Shown piece after piece: positions 1 to 6,437 of a stretch of DNA of 8,285 nt. Each line of letters starts with the position of its first letter. The first letter of the stretch is position 1. The stretch is from an uncultured Desulfovibrio sp. (lineage in GTDB: Bacteria > Desulfobacterota > Desulfovibrionia > Desulfovibrionales > Desulfovibrionaceae): positions 1-8,285 of the forward strand of contig USCL01000176.1 of assembly GCA_900553145.1 (NCBI GenBank). The letters run 5' to 3'. The notes beneath the pieces are model-generated. The model was not told the origin of the DNA, did no database searches, and saw only the letters and a list, made by a program, of their open reading frames with translations. Both the position numbers and the translations under genes were made by a program.

Positions 1-1460
1 GGGGGGTTGCCCCATGCCTCCGCGACCTTCCGCCGCACGGTTTCGGGGTAGGCATCAAACCATTGCCGGTAGGTTGCGAGATTGACATGGGCGAGCACCC
101 CGCCCTTCGCCTCGATTTCCTGTACCGTCGTCCACCGGAATTCGGAAAGCGCCTTGCGCTCCATGATCGTTTCGATAAGCGCCGCACCGGACTCCGGGAC
201 ATCTACGGCGTACCCGGCCTGCCGCATGGCCCGGAGTATGCGGCTTACCGATTCCAGAGAATCCAGCTTGGCGGCTCCGCCCACGGAAGCCTCCACAGAC
301 GCACAAGGATCGCTGTTCAAGATAAAGGCGACACGGCGCTCCGCCACGGGTTTGTTTCTCAGGCGCAGCCAGCGGGTGATGCGGGTGGCGAAACGCTCCA
401 CACGCTCGGGGTGGGGCGTACGGCGCTCGATTTCGGTTCCGTCCGCGCCTGTCTGGGACAAGGTACCGCCACCGAGGAAAAACGGCTCGATGGCCCCTTC
501 GAATTCGGGCATGGCGACGGCCCACGACACTTCGCCGTTCAATCCCTGCGAATCGGCCTCCCACTCCTCAAGCGTCTTTGAGGAGGCGAAAACCGGCTGG
601 AAGACCGGCACCCCGAGTTCTCGGAACAAGCGCACGCTTTCACGTGCCGGGGAATCGTCTCCGACAAAAGCGGGGGTGTCCTCCCCGTTATTGGTGAAAT
701 ACGGCAAAAATTTGACGAGGGCCCCGATCCGGTTCCCGTGCTCACCAAGAAAAACCTCCCGTGACCAAACCGTCGCGCCCTTGTTGCCCGTCGCCTTGTC
801 CCGCAACGTGTTCGTGAAGGCCGGAAGCACTCCCAAGCCTTTCGCTTCAAGGGCACGAATAAGCGCGGTTTCCACGTCGGACATGTCGTTGACCCAGTAG
901 TGCCGCCCGAACAGCAGACCGACGGTCAATTCCGGGGCTAAACTCAGGCCGCGTTCCCGCGCGTATTCCGTATACCATTCCCGATAGTCCCGCGCCGTAG
1001 CAAAGGCGCGAACCGGCGCATCAGGATGCCAGAGGCCTTCCCAAGGAACGGGGACTGGTTCCGGTACCGTCGCCGCAGCGTCCGGCAGCGCATCGAGAAA
1101 CCGCAACAGGTTGCAAAGATTCTCCGCACCGCCATACGTCAAATAGCGATAGGCCGTCTGCGCCGTTCCGACGGACACAGCGGACAATGCCCATGCCGCA
1201 GGATCGTAGCCGACACAGACCACCGGAACCGTTTTCCCTATCTGGCGAATGCCTTCATCCAGCTGATCCCACAGCGCATCCGTTGTCCGAAACACAAAAA
1301 GCGACGAGGCGGAACGCATGGCTTCAAGGCAACGCTCCACGCCGTCCGGCTCCTCCAGCATACGGGAAGACAGGACGCGCACCGGAGGCATCCCCTGGCG
1401 AGAGGCCGCGGACGCCAGCGCGCCCACATGACTGGACCATACGACACAGACAACGGACAT
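1..1460 (-). CDS. cobN: CobN/ChlH-family chelatase large subunit, 3' end beyond window
   Basis: The frame is open for 486 codons from ATG 1460-1458 to the window edge. CobN proteins are usually about 1,200-1,300 residues, so this is the N-terminal 40%. AGGAGG (1471-1466) sits 5 bases before the start. Family marks seen: GGAEN at residues 110-114, a LLFGRHYW stretch followed by LIRALEAKGLGVLPAF, a W..AMPEFEGAIEPF segment, GGAAKLDSLES after residue 390, and a terminal WGNPP as the frame exits, matching the WGxPPG of CobN/ChlH. These large subunits bind the tetrapyrrole and catalyse metal insertion with AAA+ partners (CobS/CobT or ChlI/ChlD); none is visible here. The family's HNxPP-like segment reads NSDPC at 382-386. 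Lying directly downstream of a TonB receptor and FecCD importer, it resembles HmuS of Bacteroidota haem operons more than a cobalamin-biosynthesis gene. Family assignment is firm; substrate and direction of reaction (insertion or removal) are inferred. Confidence 0.9.
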   Translation of the reverse strand, partial: MSVVCVVWSSHVGALASAASRQGMPPVRVLSSRMLEEPDGVERCLEAMRSASSLFVFRTTDALWDQLDEGIRQIGKTVPVVCVGYDPAAWALSAVSVGTAQTAYRYLTYGGAENLCNLLRFLDALPDAAATVPEPVPVPWEGLWHPDAPVRAFATARDYREWYTEYARERGLSLAPELTVGLLFGRHYWVNDMSDVETALIRALEAKGLGVLPAFTNTLRDKATGNKGATVWSREVFLGEHGNRIGALVKFLPYFTNNGEDTPAFVGDDSPARESVRLFRELGVPVFQPVFASSKTLEEWEADSQGLNGEVSWAVAMPEFEGAIEPFFLGGGTLSQTGADGTEIERRTPHPERVERFATRITRWLRLRNKPVAERRVAFILNSDPCASVEASVGGAAKLDSLESVSRILRAMRQAGYAVDVPESGAALIETIMERKALSEFRWTTVQEIEAKGGVLAHVNLATYRQWFDAYPETVRRKVAEAWGNP

Positions 1461-1482
1461 ACGTTCCTCCTGAAAAAGGTAT

Positions 1483-1517
1483 GGGAAGGGGCGCGGCAAC
1501 ACTCGCGGCCCCTTCCC
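1483..1517 (-). terminator. Strong hairpin upstream of the cobN-like gene, possible attenuator
   Basis: GGGAAGGGGC (1483-1492) and GCCCCTTCCC (1508-1517) form a perfect 10-bp GC-rich stem. Three further pairs (GCG/CGC) are possible past one bulged base, closing an 8-base loop. Read on the minus strand, the stem is followed by ATACC and then five T (1477-1473), just before the AGGAGG of the chelatase gene. The gap before the T-run and its short length make a full terminator doubtful. A partial terminator or attenuator that lowers chelatase expression relative to the receptor is the likelier reading. On the plus strand no T-run follows. Folding energy was not computed. Confidence 0.5.
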
Positions 1518-1520
1518 TGT

Positions 1521-1553
1521 CGCGTAATGAAGGGAGGCCCATTACACGTTTTT
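1521..1553 (+). terminator. Hairpin followed by T-run at the receptor's 3' end, plus-strand orientation
   Basis: CGCGTAATG (1521-1529) pairs with CATTACACG (1540-1548) over nine positions, eight Watson-Crick and one G-U in RNA, with a 10-base loop. On the plus strand it is followed at once by TTTTT (1549-1553), the shape of a weak intrinsic terminator that could stop antisense transcription entering the receptor gene. On the minus strand, the direction in which both flanking genes are read, it is only a stem-loop just after the receptor stop codon. Its loop contains CCTCC on that strand, complementary to the GGAGG of the next gene's ribosome-binding site. Confidence 0.35.
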
Positions 1554-3603
1554 AGAACCCGGCCTCCAGACCAACAAAGAACATGTTGATCGGCACACGG
1601 GAACCGTTCGTATAGCGGATTTCATCTTTGGTGGTGATGCCCTGCATTTCAATGAAAGGCTCCAGCCAGTACTTTTCATAATCAAAGCGTCTGGACAGCT
1701 TGAATTCGCCCAGCCAGAAATTGCCTTCGGCGATGTCGCCGTTGTCCGTCTGATCCTGCCAGATACGGCCCAGCCATGTGGCGCTGGCCTGTAACGTAAA
1801 CCACTCGGGATGTGAGAACGTAAAACCGAGGCTCGCCTTGCGCGTAGGCACATTGTGCAGATGGTTTCCCTGATTGGCCCCGGAACGGATTTCCGGACGC
1901 AACGCGGTCCCTTCGGCAAAAAACTTCAAATAGTCGTTATATTGGTAATGGATGTTGGCTTCGATGCCGGTGATGGTCACCTTGTCGATGTTTTCCTTCA
2001 TCTTGATGTTGTAGCCGTCCTCCTTCCCTTTCGGGACGTTGGCTATGTAGTCCTCGGCCCACGTCTTATAACCCGTTACGTTCAACGTCAGCCTGTCCGT
2101 AGGATTGATGTCCACGCCGATATCCCACGTCTTGGAAAGTTCGGGCTTCAGGTTTGGGTTGCTTTGGTAACGGCTCGAACCGATGATGGACCCGCCAAAG
2201 AGATCGTTGAGCGTCGGAGCACGGAAAGCCTCGCCGTAGTTGGAACGGAACACCACAAGATCATCCCACGGGTTCACACGGACACCGAGCTTGGGAGAAA
2301 ACCGTACGTTGCTGACCGAAGAAAAATCCTGTTTGTCAGGATTCACTTTGTCATTGGTATCCTGAAGATATCCCTTGCTCCGCCAATAGTCGTAACGAAC
2401 GCCGGGCACGACGGTCAGCTTGCCGTCCATGATCGAAATCTCATCCTGAACATACCCGCTCAGGTTCAATTCCTTGCCGCCCTTCTGGGTATAGCGGGTC
2501 GACGTGAAATAGTTGGACTCTGAATCAAATTTTCCCCAAGAGCCCGCAACACCAACCGTAAACAGGTGCATGTCGCCAAGCGCAAACGTGTTGCTCTGAT
2601 CCCAAGAAACCGTCCGCATCTTGGAAGGGGCTTCGGACGTTTTGACCGTCTTGCTGGCGTTGTCGTAATCAGATTTGGTAAAGTCGCCCCGAACGGAAAA
2701 ACTGCTGTCCACCACACCGAAATTTTTGTGCAGCCTGGCACCAACACCTTGATGCTTGTTACTGTAGAGATTGAAATCATCAATATACCGCCATCTGCCC
2801 GTATCTTCATACGACGACATTTCGCCGCGTATGGAGAGGTCCGCGGTTTCGTCGAAACGGTAGTTCAACGCCAGCGACCCGTTGTAATTCTCCATCTTTT
2901 CCCGGCCATCGTTAAACTCGTTCCGGTTCGAGCTGGCCTTGGGGCTCTCTTTCGGCAACACATTGAAACCGCGCGACTTCAGCATGCTGCCGGAAATGGC
3001 GTAACTGAATTTGTCGATGGCACCGGTATGATAGAGCTTGTTCTGCCATGTGTTGTAGCGTCCAAACTTGGTACCGACCGTGGTCTTGAAACCGTCTTCC
3101 GTCGGTTTTCTGGTGATGATGTTGATGACGCCGCCCATGGCGCTGGAACCGTACAGCGCGGAAGCGGGCCCGCGCACCACTTCGATGCGCTCCACCGTAT
3201 CCAGACTGATGGTGTCCCAGTTGAAGATGTTGTTCCCCGCCGTCATGACGGGAAGGCCATCCATAAGCACCAGTACGCGCCCGTTGACGTCGTCGCCCCC
3301 CATGCCACGGATGATGACCTTGTTCTGCGTGCTCGTACCGTAAAAGGAACGCGCCGAGTCGATGGTAACGCCCGGCATCGTGCGCATGACGTCCAGCACG
3401 TTGTTGGCGGGCATCTTCTCAATCTGCTCACGCGTCACCACGGAAACGTCCGCCGTCGTTTCGCCAAGGCTGTGCTCCGTTTTCGTTGCCGTAACAACGA
3501 CCGGCTTCATGGTCGCACTGACGGTTTCTTCCGCAAGTGTGCCTTGCGGGAACAAGCACAGCCCCCCCAACAACGCGGCCAGACAGATTCCTTGCTTCTT
3601 CAC
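1552..3603 (-). CDS. TonB-dependent outer-membrane receptor
   Basis: This is a 683-residue ligand-gated outer-membrane channel powered by TonB-ExbB-ExbD. I take GTG 3603-3601 as start: it opens a clean signal peptide (KKQ, hydrophobic core, probable cut after A24), GAAGAGGA (3620-3613) lies 9 bases upstream, and it overlaps the stop of the ATPase gene by GTGA. The longer open frame from 3681 would bury the signal peptide. A TonB-box-like segment KPVVVTATK (33-41) precedes a plug domain at about 45-168, with IIRGMGG, VLVLMDGLPV, ERIEVVRGPASALYGSSAMGGVINIIT. The rest is beta-barrel ending in F683, as outer-membrane barrels commonly do. FRAP (460-463) and NPNL (482-485) boxes are present, as in haem and several siderophore/cobalamin receptors, but no histidine lies between them, unlike well-studied haem receptors. 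Family is certain; ligand is open: haem-like tetrapyrrole, cobalamin or ferric siderophore. Confidence 0.95.
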   Translation of the reverse strand: MKKQGICLAALLGGLCLFPQGTLAEETVSATMKPVVVTATKTEHSLGETTADVSVVTREQIEKMPANNVLDVMRTMPGVTIDSARSFYGTSTQNKVIIRGMGGDDVNGRVLVLMDGLPVMTAGNNIFNWDTISLDTVERIEVVRGPASALYGSSAMGGVINIITRKPTEDGFKTTVGTKFGRYNTWQNKLYHTGAIDKFSYAISGSMLKSRGFNVLPKESPKASSNRNEFNDGREKMENYNGSLALNYRFDETADLSIRGEMSSYEDTGRWRYIDDFNLYSNKHQGVGARLHKNFGVVDSSFSVRGDFTKSDYDNASKTVKTSEAPSKMRTVSWDQSNTFALGDMHLFTVGVAGSWGKFDSESNYFTSTRYTQKGGKELNLSGYVQDEISIMDGKLTVVPGVRYDYWRSKGYLQDTNDKVNPDKQDFSSVSNVRFSPKLGVRVNPWDDLVVFRSNYGEAFRAPTLNDLFGGSIIGSSRYQSNPNLKPELSKTWDIGVDINPTDRLTLNVTGYKTWAEDYIANVPKGKEDGYNIKMKENIDKVTITGIEANIHYQYNDYLKFFAEGTALRPEIRSGANQGNHLHNVPTRKASLGFTFSHPEWFTLQASATWLGRIWQDQTDNGDIAEGNFWLGEFKLSRRFDYEKYWLEPFIEMQGITTKDEIRYTNGSRVPINMFFVGLEAGF

Positions 3604-4433
3604 TGTTCCATGTCCTCTTCTTGAAAAATCCCTGAACGGGACGGAAAAACCGCCCCTTCCTCTGTCGTATCGGGAAACCACAGGGAAACCTGCGGATTGT
3701 CCGCGGCATGGAACGCGCGCATGGAGATGCCGTAAACCGAGGCGATGCGTTCGCCCGTCAAAACGTCCGCCGGAGCTCCGGAAGTCACAATCTTCCCGTC
3801 CTTCATGAGAAGAATCGTATCGGCGTAGCGGGCGGCGAGATTGATGTCGTGCATGGAAAGGATGACGCCCTTGCCCTGCTTCGCGGCAACATGGCGAGCC
3901 ATCGTCAGTACTTCCACCTGATGGCGGAGATCCAGGCTGCTGGTGGGTTCATCGAGGAGCAGCCAATCCGTCTCCTGAACAAGGGCGCGGGCCAAGGCAA
4001 CCTTCTGGCGCTGCCCACCGGAAAGGCTGGCCAGAGGCCGCTCAGCGAATGCATCCAGATCCAGCCGCGAAAGAACCGTCCCCGCCAGCGCCACATCGGA
4101 AGGCGACGGCCCCCAGGCAAACCACGGCTTGCGTCCGAGCAGCACAAACTCAAAGACACTGAGCGGAAAACGCAGAGACACATCCTGCGGGATATAGGCA
4201 AGTTTACGGGCGCGCTCCTGCGCGGCCATACGCCCCAGTGTTCTCCCCGACAGAACGACCTCTCCAGCGGAAGGCTTCAAAAGGCCCAGCAACACTTTGA
4301 GGAGCGTCGTTTTCCCGGTTCCGTTGGGGCCGAGAACCGCACAGACCTCCCCCCTTCGGAACGTGAAGGAAAGCCCCTCAAGAAGTGCTTTCCCTCCCGG
4401 ATAAGCAAAAGACAGATCTCGGAGTTCAAGCAT
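3600..4433 (-). CDS. ABC importer ATPase, FepC/BtuD/HmuV type
   Basis: This 277-residue cytoplasmic ATPase powers the adjacent FecCD-type permease. Motifs in order: Walker A GPNGTGKT (35-42), Q-loop IPQD (Q83), signature LSGGQ (137-141), Walker B LLLDEP (158-163), D-loop SSLD (165-168) and switch H195 in SMHDINLAARYAD. The last phrase, together with VLTGERIASVYGI, is typical of the FepC/BtuD subfamily for iron chelates, haem and cobalamin. ATG 4433-4431 is chosen because MLELRDLSFAY is the normal family N-terminus; the open frame to 4685 is just overlap with the permease gene. It starts 2 bases after the permease stop and lacks a clear ribosome-binding site, suggesting translational coupling. 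Its TGA overlaps the receptor GTG. The C-terminal 30 or so residues (after LWFPD) run past the usual family end and are acidic. Confidence 0.94.
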   Translation of the reverse strand: MLELRDLSFAYPGGKALLEGLSFTFRRGEVCAVLGPNGTGKTTLLKVLLGLLKPSAGEVVLSGRTLGRMAAQERARKLAYIPQDVSLRFPLSVFEFVLLGRKPWFAWGPSPSDVALAGTVLSRLDLDAFAERPLASLSGGQRQKVALARALVQETDWLLLDEPTSSLDLRHQVEVLTMARHVAAKQGKGVILSMHDINLAARYADTILLMKDGKIVTSGAPADVLTGERIASVYGISMRAFHAADNPQVSLWFPDTTEEGAVFPSRSGIFQEEDMEQ

Positions 4434-4435
4434 GA

Positions 4436-5437
4436 TTACGCCAGGCCCCGCGCATTCCGCATCAAGAGCCAGAAAAAGAAAGGGACACCAAGAAAAGAGG
4501 TCAAAATCCCAATGGGTATGATTTGAGGAGGGCAAATGTTTCTGGCGAGCACATCGGAAAGGGCGACAAGAGCCGCCCCAAACAACGCCGCGCCGGGAAG
4601 CAGGAAACGGTGTTCGGCACCAAGGGTAAGGCGCGCGATATGCGGGGCAACCAGCCCGATAAAACCGATGACCCCGGTAAAGCATATCGCCCCTGCCGCC
4701 ATGAGCGAAGCGGCCATAATCCCGCCGATACGCAGACGCCGCACATTGACGCCCAACGATGAGGCGGTTTCCTCACCGGCAAGCAACGCGTTGAGCTCCC
4801 ATGACAGCCTCAGAATAAACGGTACCGGAAGCAGGATCATGGCGGCGGCCACACCCAACTCCGACCAGCCTACGCGCCCCAGATTGCCGAACCCCCAGAA
4901 AACAATCGCCTGAACCTGATACTCCGTGGCGACATATTGCAGCAATGAGGTTGCAGCGGAAAACAGAAACATGATGGCGACCCCGCCGAGGATCAACGTT
5001 TCGGGGCGGCCGTCGCGCAGACGGGCAAAACCCAATGCCGCGAATGCCGTCAATGCGGCGAAGATAAAGGCCCCCCCCGCCATACCCCATTGCGACATGC
5101 CCCCCAGCAGGATAGCCAGAGCAGCGCCGAAAGCAGCACCTGAAGAGATGCCCAACGTGAAAGGAGAGGCCAACGGGTTCCGCAGCACCGCCTGCGACAG
5201 CGTCCCACTCATGGCGAGCCCGGCTCCCACCAGCGCCCCCATAAGCACTCGGGGAAGGCGCAGACGGGCGAAGAGCGCCAGTTCGTGTTCCGAAAGCCCC
5301 AAGGGAAGACGCACCATGCCATTCCCCACGCTCGCCCCCAAAAGGAGCATGCTCAACGCCAGCAAGCCGAGCAACCCCAAAAGAAGGTTCTGCCGTTTGC
5401 GGCGGGCAAGGTAATGAGCGGCAGGAATGGTATGCAT
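4436..5437 (-). CDS. FecCD/BtuC-family inner-membrane permease
   Basis: This 333-residue, roughly ten-helix permease imports an iron chelate, haem or cobalamin. Family marks: RLPRVLMGALVGAGLAMSG near residue 78, then QAVLRNPLASPFTLGISSGAAFGA, a central GEETASSLGVNVRRLR coupling region that contacts the ATPase, GFIGLVAPHIARL, and C-terminal IPIGILTSFLGVPFFFWLL. In many relatives that last segment has a Glu two residues before the first Pro (xELPxG); here the position appears to be Ile, to be confirmed by alignment. ATG 5437-5435 is the only plausible start (next Met is near residue 30), but the ribosome-binding site is weak, with only GAG abutting the start. First gene of the leftward set. No periplasmic binding-protein gene is adjacent, though such permeases need one; it may lie past the chelatase or elsewhere. 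Confidence 0.94.
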   Translation of the reverse strand: MHTIPAAHYLARRKRQNLLLGLLGLLALSMLLLGASVGNGMVRLPLGLSEHELALFARLRLPRVLMGALVGAGLAMSGTLSQAVLRNPLASPFTLGISSGAAFGAALAILLGGMSQWGMAGGAFIFAALTAFAALGFARLRDGRPETLILGGVAIMFLFSAATSLLQYVATEYQVQAIVFWGFGNLGRVGWSELGVAAAMILLPVPFILRLSWELNALLAGEETASSLGVNVRRLRIGGIMAASLMAAGAICFTGVIGFIGLVAPHIARLTLGAEHRFLLPGAALFGAALVALSDVLARNICPPQIIPIGILTSFLGVPFFFWLLMRNARGLA

Positions 5438-5588
5438 CTCGGCAATCTCATTTGAGTATTATTTTTGTCAGAAAAATGTTATCCACACAAGTAGCACACT
5501 CTTTCTGATTGTGCTACTTCTTTTTGTGCGTTCGACGCGGCCCTCTTCCACATCCCGTTCAACCATGCCCAACGGCAGGCTTTTACCG
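5438..5588. promoter_or_regulatory. Divergent intergenic region, probable control region of both operons
   Basis: These 151 bases separate the divergent starts and must hold promoters for both sets. The stretch 5445-5480 is AT-rich compared with its surroundings. It contains an imperfect 17-bp palindrome ATTTTTGTCAGAAAAAT (5461-5477), a candidate regulator site. It does not fit the classical Fur box well. A possible rightward promoter is TTGAGT (5452-5457) with TGTTAT (5477-5482), but the 19-base spacing is poor. For the leftward operon, AATAAT-like sequence is present without a convincing -35. I could not fix either promoter. No riboswitch-sized leader is present for either gene. Confidence 0.55.
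5489..5519. repeat. Perfect inverted repeat in the divergent promoter region
   Basis: AAGTAGCACA (5489-5498) and TGTGCTACTT (5510-5519) are exact reverse complements separated by 11 bases (CTCTTTCTGAT). The two arm centres are about 21 bp apart, two helical turns, fitting a dimeric or tetrameric regulator operator. Read rightward the stem is followed by CTTTTTG, so it could also act as a terminator or attenuator hairpin in the leader of the ABC-2/tonB/exbB transcript. I do not recognise the arm sequence as an established regulator's site. Confidence 0.6.
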
Positions 5589-6437
5589 ATGATCCAGACT
5601 GAAAATATCACCAAATCATTTGGCCAAGGCCGCATTCTCTCCGGCATAAGCCTGTGGGTGAGGGAACAGGAACTTGTGGCCTATCTCGGGCCAAACGGGG
5701 CCGGCAAGACGACGACCGTGCGTATCCTGTCCGGGCAGGCCCGGGCCGACGGCGGCACGGTCAAACTTGCCGGGCGCGACTTCACCGAGCACCCTCTGGA
5801 AGCCAAAGCGTTGTGCGGCGTCGTGAGCCAGCATCTCAATCTGGATGCGGAGCTTTCGGTACGGGAAAATATGGATATCCACGGGCGGCTTTTCGGTATG
5901 GGCGCATCTGAACGGCGCGAGGGGATTGCCTACCTGCTCGGAGTCGTCGAAATGGAGCACAAGACAGACGCGCTGGCAAAAACGCTTTCAGGGGGAGAAA
6001 AACGGCGTATCATGTTGGCGCGGGCCTTACTGCACAAGCCCCGCATCCTCTTTCTGGACGAACCCACGGTAGGGCTTGATCCGCTTATCCGCCGGAAACT
6101 TTGGGGATTGATCAAACGTATCCAGCAGGAAGGCACGACCATCCTGTTGACGACACATTACATTGAAGAAGCGGAATTTCTTGCCGACCGGGTCGTTTTT
6201 CTCGACAAGGGGCGCATCGTTGCCGAAGGTCCGCCGCACGATCTCATGAACCGGATCGGCCAATGGGCCCTTGATGTGCAGCACAACGGCCTGCTGACGA
6301 CCCGCTACTTCAATGAACGCGATGAAGCCGCCAGAGAAGCCTCTCAGGAACAGGGGACCAGCACGGTGAGGAGAGTCAATCTTGAGGATGTGTTTCTGAG
6401 CATTACGGGACGCAAAGTCTCGGGGAGTGCACAGTGA
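5589..6437 (+). CDS. ABC-2 exporter-type ATPase (NodI/CcmA/DrrA class)
   Basis: This 282-residue ATPase pairs with the ABC-2 membrane subunit encoded next. Motifs: Walker A GPNGAGKT (34-41), Q-loop Q81, signature LSGGEKRR (133-140, with E in place of the more common Q), Walker B ILFLDEP (153-159), D-loop VGLD (161-164), switch H190 in TTHY. The C-terminal VNLEDVFLSITGR (263-275) is the hallmark tail of ABC-2/drug-export ATPases. ATG 5589-5591 is chosen because MIQTENITKSFG is the family N-terminus, with GGCAGG 9 bases upstream; an in-frame ATG at 5565 has no ribosome-binding site. First gene of the rightward set; its TGA overlaps the next GTG. Substrate is not visible from sequence. NodI-like ATPases usually drive efflux, so its place beside an uptake system is notable. 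Confidence 0.93.
   Translation: MIQTENITKSFGQGRILSGISLWVREQELVAYLGPNGAGKTTTVRILSGQARADGGTVKLAGRDFTEHPLEAKALCGVVSQHLNLDAELSVRENMDIHGRLFGMGASERREGIAYLLGVVEMEHKTDALAKTLSGGEKRRIMLARALLHKPRILFLDEPTVGLDPLIRRKLWGLIKRIQQEGTTILLTTHYIEEAEFLADRVVFLDKGRIVAEGPPHDLMNRIGQWALDVQHNGLLTTRYFNERDEAAREASQEQGTSTVRRVNLEDVFLSITGRKVSGSAQ

Noticed and set aside
82..900. Plus-strand open frame of 272 codons at the left edge
   Set aside because: It lies antisense to the CobN-like gene, which has continuous family signatures through the same interval; the Ser/Arg-rich translation looks non-coding.
1855..2523. Plus-strand open frame of 222 codons opposite the receptor gene
   Set aside because: A shadow of the receptor's codon usage with no recognisable motifs; the minus-strand product is unambiguous.
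2566..3624. Long plus-strand open frame (352 codons) opposite the receptor gene
   Set aside because: It is antisense to a clearly conserved receptor, shows low-complexity His/Arg/Val-rich composition typical of a shadow frame, and has no family motif.
5489..5519. A NikR operator
   Set aside because: The layout GTAGCAC-N13-GTGCTAC recalls the spaced 7-base arms I remember for deltaproteobacterial NikR sites (GTGTTAC and GTAACAC), but arm order and bases differ, so I do not assign it.
5438..5588. A cobalamin riboswitch controlling the importer
   Set aside because: The whole gap is only 151 bases shared by two divergent leaders, and I see no B12-box-like conserved core.
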